Shown: positions 1 to 5,540, counted from the stretch's first letter. The stretch is 5,875 nucleotides of DNA from Candidatus Omnitrophota bacterium (GCA_023819365.1 JAMWBP010000048.1:1-5875), one strand, 5' to 3'. Notes: generated by a model not told the origin, from the sequence alone. Program-made: numbers and translations.

Positions 1-147
1 TGCTGCCTCTTTCTTAATAATAATGATATTACCAGCCAACTTTTCAAAGTCCAGACATTCTGGACATCTACGGCCATCTAACTTATGGTAGATACAGGGT
101 GTATCTGCCTTAAAAAATCTGCAGGACTGTTTAAGTTTTCCCTTCAT
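1..147 (-). CDS. Glycosyltransferase family 9 (heptosyltransferase-like), N-terminal part, runs off the window
   Basis: Only the first 49 codons are present; the gene continues beyond base 1. The peptide begins MKGKLKQSCRFFKADTPC and carries a Cys/His cluster (C9, C18, H21, C28, C31) of the form C..PC..HK..G..C..C. It then enters a beta strand, GNIIIIKKEAA. From memory of the family, this arrangement (a small cysteine cluster, then 'ILIIKLxAxGD') is the start of a subset of family 9 glycosyltransferases, which include ADP-heptose:LPS heptosyltransferases. These are cytoplasmic or membrane-associated enzymes that add sugars to lipopolysaccharide or other glycans. The GD motif and the catalytic domain lie outside the window, so the substrate cannot be judged. 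The ATG lies 2 bp after the fmt stop, with an AAGG Shine-Dalgarno inside the fmt end, so it is very probably co-transcribed with fmt. Confidence 0.7.
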   Translation of the reverse strand, partial: MKGKLKQSCRFFKADTPCIYHKLDGRRCPECLDFEKLAGNIIIIKKEAA

Positions 148-149
148 AA

Positions 150-1079
150 TTACCTTGTTTCTGAAAATGTAGCACCTATTTTTAAAGGGTGGCCATTAAG
201 AAATTCAGAGGCAGACATCCTTCGTTTACCTTCCATCTGTAGTTCTTTAATCCTTATAACACCTTCTCCGCAGGCAACATATATACATAAGTGGTCAATA
301 CCCACTATTTCTCCCGGTCTTCCAGTTTTCTGGTCTAAAGTAGGGAACGCAGTATAAATTTTTATATACTTTCCATTGAGATAGGTATAAGCACCAGGCC
401 ATTCTTTTATCCCCCTTATAAGGTTGTATATCTCTGTGGATTTTTTCTTCCATTGTATCAGGCCATCTTCTTTCTTGAGGCGTCTTGCATAACTTGGTAT
501 TCCATGCTGTGGCTGTGGTTGAATCCCATTTTTGACATCTTCAAGACATTCAAGTAGAAGAGAAGGGGCAATTCTTGAAAGACGCTCTTTCAGAGAGAAT
601 ATATCATCTTCCTCATCAATGGGAACTTTTTGTTGTTTAATAATCTCACCTGTGTCTACTTTATCTTTAATGGTTATAACTGTTATTCCTGTCTCCTTTT
701 CTCCATTTATCAATGCCCACTCCATAGGAGCAGCCCCCCTGTATTTAGGTAGTAGAGAAGGATGGACATTTATTGCTCCAAGTGAAGGTATCTCTGTAAT
801 TTCTTTTGGAAGTATTTTGCCGTAAGAGATTAAGACAATAAACTCAGGAGAGAGTTCTTTGAGTTTTTTTATAAAGTCACTCTCAGATATATCTTCTGGT
901 TGATATACAGGTATATTGTTTTTTGTTGCCCATATCTTTACAGGTGTAGAAGAGATTTTCATCCCTCTCCCACTGGGTCTATCAGGGGCGGTTATTACAC
1001 ATACCAGATTATGTTTTTTTTTCAGTTCCTCAAGTGAAGGTATACCGAAGGCATCACAGCCAAAATAGATTATCTTCAT
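150..1079 (-). CDS. fmt: Methionyl-tRNA formyltransferase
   Basis: This cytoplasmic enzyme transfers a formyl group from 10-formyltetrahydrofolate to Met-tRNA(fMet), giving the initiator tRNA used in bacterial translation. The protein is 309 residues, close to the usual 310-320. The N-terminal Rossmann-like hydrolase domain starts MKIIYFGCDAFGIPSLEEL. The folate-binding and catalytic block is GAINVHPSLLPKYRGAAP (about 101-118), with the family's Asn-His-Asp set at N104, H106 and D142 (in KVDTGEI). The C-terminal OB-like domain ends with SEFLNGHPLKIGATF, typical of Fmt. All key residues are intact. The ATG is preceded by AAGGA at a rather short distance. The next gene, a family 9 glycosyltransferase, starts 2 bp after the stop, so the two are probably an operon. 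No def (peptide deformylase) gene, the common partner of fmt, is visible here. Confidence 0.97.
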   Translation of the reverse strand: MKIIYFGCDAFGIPSLEELKKKHNLVCVITAPDRPSGRGMKISSTPVKIWATKNNIPVYQPEDISESDFIKKLKELSPEFIVLISYGKILPKEITEIPSLGAINVHPSLLPKYRGAAPMEWALINGEKETGITVITIKDKVDTGEIIKQQKVPIDEEDDIFSLKERLSRIAPSLLLECLEDVKNGIQPQPQHGIPSYARRLKKEDGLIQWKKKSTEIYNLIRGIKEWPGAYTYLNGKYIKIYTAFPTLDQKTGRPGEIVGIDHLCIYVACGEGVIRIKELQMEGKRRMSASEFLNGHPLKIGATFSETR

Positions 1080-1373
1080 TGTCCTTATTTACAAAAATTT
1101 CTCTACGCTAAATACGAATGAATCCATTTTTCTCATCCATCAAATCTTTCTCATTTATTCCTAATTTCTTCAAGACCAAATCCTTAACCTATAAAACTCT
1201 TCAGTATTGGGACTGGCCGCATTACCATTAGTAACAAGAATATCTTCTCTTTATACATGATACATGCTTGTGGTATAAAATTCCTCTTTGTAAAATTGAA
1301 GGGATATTATGTTATGGGTTATATAATAAAGTCCTCTCAGTTTTAACACTTCTTGGTCCCTCCATTATTTTTA
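1080..1373. other. Intergenic region between hepT and fmt with no supportable gene
   Basis: These 294 bp separate the toxin-antitoxin module from fmt and must contain any promoter specific to fmt, but I see no convincing -35/-10 pair and no terminator with a T-run after hepT. There is a short AT-rich inverted repeat (TTTATAC at 1250-1256 and GTATAAA at 1273-1279) around two ATACATG words. On the minus strand, 1170-1250 stays open between stops and reads like protein (DILVTNGNAASPNTEEF), but it has no start codon. It may be a decayed gene fragment. Confidence 0.4.
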
Positions 1374-1727
1374 TCAGCCATTTTCCTCTTCTAATTTCTT
1401 GAGCAATTTTGAAATTACTGGTTTAATCTGAGGTAATCGGTGTTTCAATACATCCCAAACTATTTCATAGTCAATACCAAAATAAAAATGGATGATTTTA
1501 TCTCTCATTCGCGCCATTTCTTTCCACGGTAATTCTTTGCATTTTCTCCTTATTGCTTCAGGTATATTCTTTGTTGCCTCTCCGATTACTTCAATCTCTC
1601 TTATAACAGCACTTTTGGTCTTTTCATCTTTCATAAATTTTTCAAAAGCCATCTCTCCAACAAAACTTTCAATTTTAGTTATGGCTTCAATAATATCCTT
1701 TACAAACAATTTATAATCTCTTTTCAT
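1374..1727 (-). CDS. hepT: HepT-like HEPN ribonuclease toxin (DUF86 family)
   Basis: This 117-residue, all-helical protein belongs to the HEPN/DUF86 family. The diagnostic RX4HXY motif is intact: R75, H80 and Y82 within MRDKIIHFYFG. In characterised HepT toxins this motif forms the ribonuclease site of a dimer, and its tyrosine is AMPylated by the partner MntA, which silences the toxin. Further family features are IREIEVIGEATKNIP (about 42-56) and LPWKEMARMRDKIIH. The length is normal, with no frameshift, so the toxin looks functional. Its ATG overlaps the mntA stop by 4 bp (ATGA), so translation is probably coupled to the antitoxin. The only upstream purine run, GTGGA, is a weak ribosome site, which fits coupling. 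The assignment rests on motif and gene pairing; the RNA target is unknown. Confidence 0.92.
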   Translation of the reverse strand: MKRDYKLFVKDIIEAITKIESFVGEMAFEKFMKDEKTKSAVIREIEVIGEATKNIPEAIRRKCKELPWKEMARMRDKIIHFYFGIDYEIVWDVLKHRLPQIKPVISKLLKKLEEENG

Positions 1728-2017
1728 ATTTCCACAGCTTCGCTTAAAATTTTATCCCGTAGTTCCGCACGCAAAGCAGGTTTTCTCACTAAATCCACTT
1801 TAATTCCCAATATCTCCTCAAGGTATCTTTCAATCTCAATGAACTTTAACAAATCTGGGAGTTCATAAAAATCCACAAGAATGTCTACATCACTTCTCTT
1901 TTTTTGCTCATTTCTGACATAAGAGCCAAAGATGGCGATCTCCTTAATTTTATATTTCTCTTGCAGTTCTCCTTTGTGTTTTTGGATAATTTCCTTTATT
2001 TCTTGCAATGTTTTCAT
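1724..2017 (-). CDS. mntA: MntA-like minimal nucleotidyltransferase antitoxin
   Basis: This 97-residue minimal nucleotidyltransferase has the family signature GSX10DXD: G31-S32, then D43 and D45 (GSYVRNEQKKRSDVDILVD). The third acidic metal ligand is D75 in GIKVDLVRKP. Known MntA proteins transfer AMP from ATP to the active-site tyrosine of HepT, which neutralises the ribonuclease, so this is a type VII-style toxin-antitoxin mechanism. All catalytic residues are present. The gene directly precedes hepT with an ATGA overlap. Its own ATG overlaps the stop of an upstream 9-codon ORF in the same way, and no good Shine-Dalgarno precedes it, which suggests coupled re-initiation. Confidence 0.92.
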   Translation of the reverse strand: MKTLQEIKEIIQKHKGELQEKYKIKEIAIFGSYVRNEQKKRSDVDILVDFYELPDLLKFIEIERYLEEILGIKVDLVRKPALRAELRDKILSEAVEI

Positions 2018-2043
2018 TTCTTTTCAGATGGTAGTGCCTTCAT
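2014..2043 (-). CDS. Nine-residue linker ORF between the two nucleotidyltransferase genes
   Basis: The peptide would be MKALPSEKK. Its ATG overlaps the stop of the upstream nucleotidyltransferase gene (ATGA at 2040-2043) and its stop overlaps the mntA start (ATGA at 2014-2017), so it exactly fills the gap in a chain of overlaps. It could be a re-initiation stepping stone that carries ribosomes to mntA, which lacks a clear Shine-Dalgarno. It could also be the remnant of a deleted partner gene, or chance. No function can be inferred from the peptide itself. Confidence 0.3.
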   Translation of the reverse strand: MKALPSEKK

Positions 2044-2366
2044 AATTTAATCCCTTCCAGATACGCCTCATTTGAAATTGTATTTACAACATCTTTCTCA
2101 TCCTCAAAATCCAGAACGGTTTTAATAATCACATCAAAAGAAGTTAATGGGAAATCTTCATGAAGTTGATGAAACACTTTCATCCAAATCTCTCTTTTCT
2201 GTTTTAAATCTATACTATCTTTTATAATAACCAAGATGTCATAGTCGCTTTCTTTTTCAAAGTCGCCTCTTGCCCTTGAACCAAAAAGAAAGATACTATC
2301 CAGAGTATATCCGTTTTGACCAAGAATATTTTCAATACTCTCTTTTATTTTATTCTCTATTTTCAC
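2040..2366 (-). CDS. Second minimal nucleotidyltransferase domain protein
   Basis: This 108-residue nucleotidyltransferase has GSX10DXD with G29-S30, D41 and D43 (GSRARGDFEKESDYDILVI) and a third acidic residue, D78, in SFDVIIKT. It therefore has a complete metal site and could transfer a nucleotide. It differs clearly from the MntA two positions downstream in sequence around the motif and in its C-terminus, so this is not a recent duplication. Such proteins are normally encoded beside a HEPN-domain partner. Here the next genes are a 9-codon ORF and then the mntA-hepT pair, so it lacks a HEPN partner of its own unless it also acts on HepT. The start is GTG, chosen because a strong GGAGG lies 7 bp upstream and the frame before it offers no better start. 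Confidence 0.88.
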   Translation of the reverse strand: MKIENKIKESIENILGQNGYTLDSIFLFGSRARGDFEKESDYDILVIIKDSIDLKQKREIWMKVFHQLHEDFPLTSFDVIIKTVLDFEDEKDVVNTISNEAYLEGIKL

Positions 2367-2373
2367 TTTTTAT

Positions 2374-2378
2374 CCTCC
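2374..2378 (-). promoter_or_regulatory. Shine-Dalgarno that fixes a GTG start
   Basis: GGAGG on the minus strand, 7 bp before the GTG at 2364-2366, decides the start of the second nucleotidyltransferase. The ATG at 2378-2380 is in another frame and reaches a stop after five codons. Confidence 0.7.
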
Positions 2379-2435
2379 ATTGAATCTTTTGAATTATGAA
2401 TATCTGATGACCTCTTTTTTGTCCCCTGCATAAGA

Positions 2436-3392
2436 TTAGTATTTTTGAAACAAGAGTGCGCCTGCTGAAACAATTCCTGCATCAACACCAAGTCCTGAAG
2501 GGACCACCTTTATATTTTCAGCAAGAATCTTCATCGCTCGTTCTTTGATGGTCTTTTCAATTGTTTCAAACATAATCTCAACATTCTGGGAGATACCACC
2601 ACCTATAACAATAAGTTCAGGGTTTAAAAGGTTAACAAGCCCGGAAAATAAAGCACCTAAACATATCCCCACATCTATCCAGATATCAGTGGCAAGTTTA
2701 TCACCTTTCTTATATGCCTGTGATATCACCTTCGGGGTTATCTCTTCTAATTTCCCTTCTACCAGTTGGTATATAAGTGTCTTCTTTCCTTCATTTATTG
2801 CTTTTACAGCCCTTTCTACTATATAGTCCCTTCCGACAAATCTTTCTATACAGCCATAATTGCCACATTTACATTGAGGTCCTTTATAGTCAATGGGTAT
2901 GTGTCCTATCTCTAATGCGGAGTATTTACTTCCACGGAGGAGTTTTCCATCTTTTACAATTCCACCTCCAACACCTGTGCCAAGCGTGATACAGATAATT
3001 GTGTTGTATCCCTTTCCTGCTCCATATAAAAACTCGCCCCAGGTAATAGAATTCACATCGTTTTCTACTACAACAGGAAGATTGTATTTTTCAGAAAAGA
3101 CCTTTTTCAAAGAAAGGTTATGCCAGCCAGGGATATTTGGTGCTTCAAAGACAGTCCCTTCATTATCTACAACTCCAGGTGTTCCAATCCCTATTCCTGC
3201 AGGTTTTTCTTTAAGTCCTTCAAGAGCAAACTCAATACCTTTTTCTATCTGTTTAAGGACAACTTCTCTACTTCCTTTTTCTGCCATAGTAGGAAACTGG
3301 CATTTTTTCAACACATTACCATTCTCATCTGTAAGACCTGCTTTTATATATGTTCCTCCTATGTCTATACCTACTGCTTTTTTCATCCTCAT
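2436..3392 (-). CDS. ROK-family sugar kinase (glucokinase-like)
   Basis: This 318-residue ROK kinase probably phosphorylates glucose or a related hexose or N-acetyl sugar in the cytoplasm. Motifs in order are: the ATP phosphate loop DIGGT (10-14); the sugar-binding and catalytic segment VVVENDVN with catalytic D112; the glycine-rich TLGTGVGGG (136-144); the ROK signature EIGH (161-164); and the zinc cluster CxCGxxGC (C174, C176, C181). A second nucleotide-binding segment is IVIGGGIS (261-268). There is no N-terminal helix-turn-helix, so it is an enzyme and not a NagC/XylR-type repressor. The first ATG overlaps the URO-D stop (ATGA). The alternative Met3 (ATG at 3384-3386) has a better-spaced AAGGG and gives the common MKKA start, so the true start may be 3386. 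Sugar specificity cannot be read from the sequence. Confidence 0.95.
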   Translation of the reverse strand: MRMKKAVGIDIGGTYIKAGLTDENGNVLKKCQFPTMAEKGSREVVLKQIEKGIEFALEGLKEKPAGIGIGTPGVVDNEGTVFEAPNIPGWHNLSLKKVFSEKYNLPVVVENDVNSITWGEFLYGAGKGYNTIICITLGTGVGGGIVKDGKLLRGSKYSALEIGHIPIDYKGPQCKCGNYGCIERFVGRDYIVERAVKAINEGKKTLIYQLVEGKLEEITPKVISQAYKKGDKLATDIWIDVGICLGALFSGLVNLLNPELIVIGGGISQNVEIMFETIEKTIKERAMKILAENIKVVPSGLGVDAGIVSAGALLFQKY

Positions 3393-4657
3393 CCCTTCTT
3401 TCTACCAAATATCTTAATACCCTTTTTCTGTGGCTTTTCTTCTGGTTGTACTGGCTTTACTTTCTCTGCAGGTTTTTCCGTGGGCATCTCTTTTGTCTTC
3501 TTCCCAAATAACTTTCTGCCTGATTTCTCAACCGGTTTTGTCTCCTGAGGTACTTCAATCTTTTCAGGGATAGGAGATAACTCTTCCTCTTTATATTCTG
3601 GATATTCACCATATTTTTTTACAAGTTCCATTACCCTGCAGTACTGCTGAAAACTTACATTTTTAGGGATTGAGTGGTCTGAATGATAGATATAACCACC
3701 ATTTCTTTTTGCTACCTCAAATTTCCTTTTAATTTCTTCTTCAATTTTTGAAGGGTCATCATCTGCCATTAGACGGACATCTATGTTGCCCATAAATGCA
3801 AGTTGTTCTCCATATTTTTCCTTAAGAGATATAACATCCATACCTGCCTTAACCTCAAGTGGCTGTAAGCAGTCCAGCCCAGCTTCTATAAGAAGGGGAA
3901 CAAGTTCTGTTACATTACCGCAACTGTGTAGCAGGGTTTTCATCCCTTTTGAGTGGAAATATCCGTATAAAAGACGGTCTGCATCATAATGGGTCTTTCT
4001 ATAACTTTCAGGTGAAAAGAGAAGGCCGTTTCTATATCCCATATCATTGTACAGAAAAGCACCATCAAACTTAAAGCCATTGTTTATCATCAACTCTGCT
4101 GTAACAATTATCAATTCAGCAAGTGTCATCACCATATCCTTTACCCAGTCAGGGTCTTCTGCAATAGTAATGAGAAGTTGCTCTGACTTCATATATGCCT
4201 GTAATGCGTCATACCCGCAGGCAGCGCCAAAGCATATAAACTTACCTTCTTCAAAGGCAGTTTGGTTGTTTGCAAGTCCTGTTGCCCAGTCAACCCTTTT
4301 CCAGTCCGGGTTGAGACGCTTCTTTATTTCCTTCCAGTCATCTTTCGTTTTTATCGGACAATCAATAACCTCAGGTGTTGTAGAATAGTCCCTGTGGTTT
4401 TTCCTTTTACCTCCCATTGACGTGGTTGTTATAATATATTCCTCAGTTACCTCAATTGTTTTTACAGGAAATCTTGGTGTAAGGTCAGCCCCAAAGAAAG
4501 CGAATTCATACCCAAAATACTTATCAGGGGATATATCTTCAGGAAGACCTTCTTTATGCCATCTACTTACAGTTGCAGCCCATGGAGCGTCCTGAATGGG
4601 AACCCTATCAGGAATTTGATGGTTAAGTGCTTTTAATACTCTTTCTCTGCTTGTCAT
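3389..4657 (-). CDS. URO-D/MtaA-family (uroporphyrinogen decarboxylase-like) protein with Lys/Pro-rich C-terminal tail
   Basis: The protein is 422 residues. Positions 1 to about 350 are a TIM-barrel domain of the URO-D superfamily, starting RERVLKALNHQIPDRVPI as in corrinoid-linked methyltransferases. The heme enzyme's N-terminal RQAGR-type motif is absent, so it is not HemE. The HSCGN segment (H244, C246) matches the His-X-Cys zinc site that activates thiols in MtaA/CmuA-type methyltransferases; D204/G207 and GNIDVRLM (290-297) also fit the family. The substrate is unknown. Residues about 355-422 are an extra low-complexity tail rich in Lys, Glu and Pro, with two related basic blocks, GRKLFGKK (380-387) and GIKIFGRK (413-420). 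A strong AGGAGG lies 7 bp before the ATG. The start overlaps the tsaE end by 35 bp and the stop overlaps the ROK kinase start by 4 bp, so the three form an operon. Methyltransferase activity is inference. Confidence 0.88.
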   Translation of the reverse strand: MTSRERVLKALNHQIPDRVPIQDAPWAATVSRWHKEGLPEDISPDKYFGYEFAFFGADLTPRFPVKTIEVTEEYIITTTSMGGKRKNHRDYSTTPEVIDCPIKTKDDWKEIKKRLNPDWKRVDWATGLANNQTAFEEGKFICFGAACGYDALQAYMKSEQLLITIAEDPDWVKDMVMTLAELIIVTAELMINNGFKFDGAFLYNDMGYRNGLLFSPESYRKTHYDADRLLYGYFHSKGMKTLLHSCGNVTELVPLLIEAGLDCLQPLEVKAGMDVISLKEKYGEQLAFMGNIDVRLMADDDPSKIEEEIKRKFEVAKRNGGYIYHSDHSIPKNVSFQQYCRVMELVKKYGEYPEYKEEELSPIPEKIEVPQETKPVEKSGRKLFGKKTKEMPTEKPAEKVKPVQPEEKPQKKGIKIFGRKKG

Positions 4658-5075
4658 TTTTCATCCTCCTTTCTAACCCTTTTATTACAATCTTTCTTTT
4701 ACCATTTATGATGGATAGATTTATAAAGATTGTTCCTTCGGGTAATATCTCAGTTATCTTATCTGCCCATTCAATAAGAACAATTCCTTTATCAAGATAT
4801 TCTTCAAATCCAATTGTTTCTATCTCTATTTTACACCTTAATCGGTAAAGGTCAAAATGAAAGACAGGTATTTTCCCCGGATATTCATTTATCAGAACAA
4901 AAGAAGGACTTGTGGCTTCACAGTCAGTAAGGTATTTTACAATTCCTTTAATTATAGTTGTCTTACCACTACCGAGTTCTCCTGTAAGGCATACAACATC
5001 TCCCTTTTTGAGAAGAGATGCTATTTTCTTTCCTATTTTTTTAGTTTCATTTGGACTGCTTGTAATGATAATCAT
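4623..5075 (-). CDS. tsaE: tRNA threonylcarbamoyladenosine biosynthesis ATPase TsaE (YjeE)
   Basis: TsaE is a small P-loop ATPase that works with TsaB and TsaD to put the universal t6A modification on A37 of ANN-decoding tRNAs. The 150-residue protein has Walker A GELGSGKTT (32-40), the SPSF switch segment (56-59), HFDLYRL (73-79) and IEWADK (101-106), all in their usual order. The last residues (about 134-150) are basic and a little longer than in short family members. The ATG is the most upstream possible start, because an in-frame TAA lies 9 bp before it (5085-5087). No Shine-Dalgarno is present, and a promoter-like element places transcription start at or beside the A of the ATG, suggesting a leaderless mRNA. 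It is the first gene of the minus-strand operon and is divergent from the 6S RNA. Confidence 0.96.
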   Translation of the reverse strand: MIIITSSPNETKKIGKKIASLLKKGDVVCLTGELGSGKTTIIKGIVKYLTDCEATSPSFVLINEYPGKIPVFHFDLYRLRCKIEIETIGFEEYLDKGIVLIEWADKITEILPEGTIFINLSIINGKRKIVIKGLERRMKNDKQRKSIKST

Positions 5076-5081
5076 AAAAAT

Positions 5082-5110
5082 ATTTTACTTTTTTTGATAA
5101 AAGAGGTAAA
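5082..5110 (-). promoter_or_regulatory. Predicted leftward promoter for tsaE
   Basis: Read on the minus strand: TTTACC (5110-5105) as -35, a 17-bp spacer, then TAAAAT (5087-5082) as -10, which matches TATAAT at five of six positions. The next six bases lead straight to the ATG at 5075, so the predicted transcript starts at or next to the start codon. The call rests on consensus matches only. Confidence 0.5.
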
Positions 5111-5112
5111 AT
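5084..5112 (+). promoter_or_regulatory. Predicted rightward promoter for the 6S RNA
   Basis: TTTACT (5084-5089) as -35 matches TTGACA at four of six positions. It is followed by a 17-bp spacer and TAAAAT (5107-5112) as -10, five of six matches. The predicted start, near 5119, coincides with the 5' end of the closing stem of the 6S RNA, which supports both calls. Confidence 0.55.
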
Positions 5113-5114
5113 TA

Positions 5115-5294
5115 ATATACCTGCTCCGTGCGTGATGATGAATTTACCCTTGAGCCAACACTTGAGATAAGGGAACCAAGTTCTGATGGGGCTGACAGGT
5201 TCGCCTAAGAGCGAAAAGTCAAAGCCGTCAGAGGAGGTGCCCACCTTTTAAAAGGGTCTCAGAGGGTATAATCGTTGCGGCGGAGCGGGTATAT
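5115..5294 (+). ncRNA. ssrS: 6S RNA, regulator of RNA polymerase
   Basis: 6S RNA mimics an open promoter bubble and sequesters the housekeeping RNA polymerase holoenzyme, mainly in stationary phase. This region of about 180 nt folds as one long rod. The ends pair over 14 bp (5115-5128 with 5281-5294, one G-U pair). Further in, ACCCT and TGAG pair with CTCA and AGGGT across a small bulge. A distal arm pairs CTGAT, GGC and TGAC with GTCA, GCC and GTCAG. Between them lie less-paired segments in the place of the central bubble. The words CCCTTGAGCC near the 5' side and GTGCCCACCTT near the 3' side match what I remember of proteobacterial 6S RNAs on this strand. The true 5' end is probably near 5118-5120, where the upstream promoter points. 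SRP RNA, RNase P RNA and tmRNA signatures are absent. I could not run a covariance model. Confidence 0.82.
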
Positions 5295-5297
5295 TTA

Positions 5298-5353
5298 GAA
5301 GTATCGGAATTTGGAAGTTCTTTAAGAGACAGAGTAACAAATTCCGATACTTC
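5298..5353. repeat. Perfect 15-bp inverted repeat with 26-nt loop, just after the 6S RNA
   Basis: GAAGTATCGGAATTT (5298-5312) and its exact reverse complement (5339-5353) enclose 26 nt. The repeat starts 4 bp after the 6S closing stem. No T-run follows on either strand, so it is not a classical intrinsic terminator. It could be a dispersed palindromic element, a 6S 3'-processing or protecting hairpin, or a protein-binding site. A smaller CCTC/GAGG hairpin follows at 5353-5367. Confidence 0.75.
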
Positions 5354-5444
5354 CTCGCGCAGTGAGGTGGAGATTAATGTAAGTAAGTGGTTTTTGAAGA
5401 AAAAGGGGTATCAGGGGGCGAAGTCCCTTGACTATCTTGATATT

Positions 5445-5527
5445 GGGCAGGTTGCGGAGCGGCCAATCGCACCAGACTGTAAATCTGGCGGCTTATGCCT
5501 TCGGAGGTTCGAATCCTCCCCTGCCCA
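5445..5527 (+). tRNA. tRNA-Tyr (anticodon GTA)
   Basis: This is an 83-nt class II tRNA. The acceptor stem GGGCAGG (5445-5451) pairs perfectly with CCTGCCC (5520-5526), with discriminator A5527. The anticodon stem CCAGA/TCTGG holds loop CTGTAAA with GTA at 5479-5481. A long variable arm follows, as expected for bacterial tRNA-Tyr, then T arm GGAGG-TTCGAAT-CCTCC. The 3' CCA is not encoded (ACCT follows), so it must be added enzymatically. Confidence 0.96.
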
Positions 5528-5540
5528 CCTCAGTTTCATT

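Noticed and set aside
85..357. Plus-strand 90-codon frame at the left end
   Set aside because: It is antisense to fmt, whose motifs are intact, and shows no recognisable domain.
1250..1279. AT-rich inverted repeat as a terminator or operator
   Set aside because: The stem is only 7 bp and all but two of its pairs are A-T, with no T-run and no evidence of a binding protein; noted only as part of the intergenic region.
2363..2380. Five-codon ORF MEDKK whose stop overlaps the GTG start of the second nucleotidyltransferase
   Set aside because: It contains the Shine-Dalgarno of that gene and is short enough to be chance.
2893..3548. Long plus-strand frames opposite the ROK and URO-D genes
   Set aside because: These are shadows of strongly supported minus-strand genes; their Ser/Pro/Phe-rich composition is typical of antisense frames.
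5047..5244. Minus-strand 65-codon frame antisense to the 6S RNA
   Set aside because: It overlaps the tsaE start in another frame and the folded RNA, and it has no family resemblance or ribosome site.
5115..5294. SRP RNA, RNase P RNA or tmRNA as alternatives for the structured region
   Set aside because: There is no SRP tetraloop region, no RNase P core motifs, no tRNA-like end and no tag reading frame; the single rod with a closing stem fits 6S better.
5428..5433. TTGACT as a -35 for tRNA-Tyr
   Set aside because: A -10 at the proper spacing would fall inside the tRNA itself.
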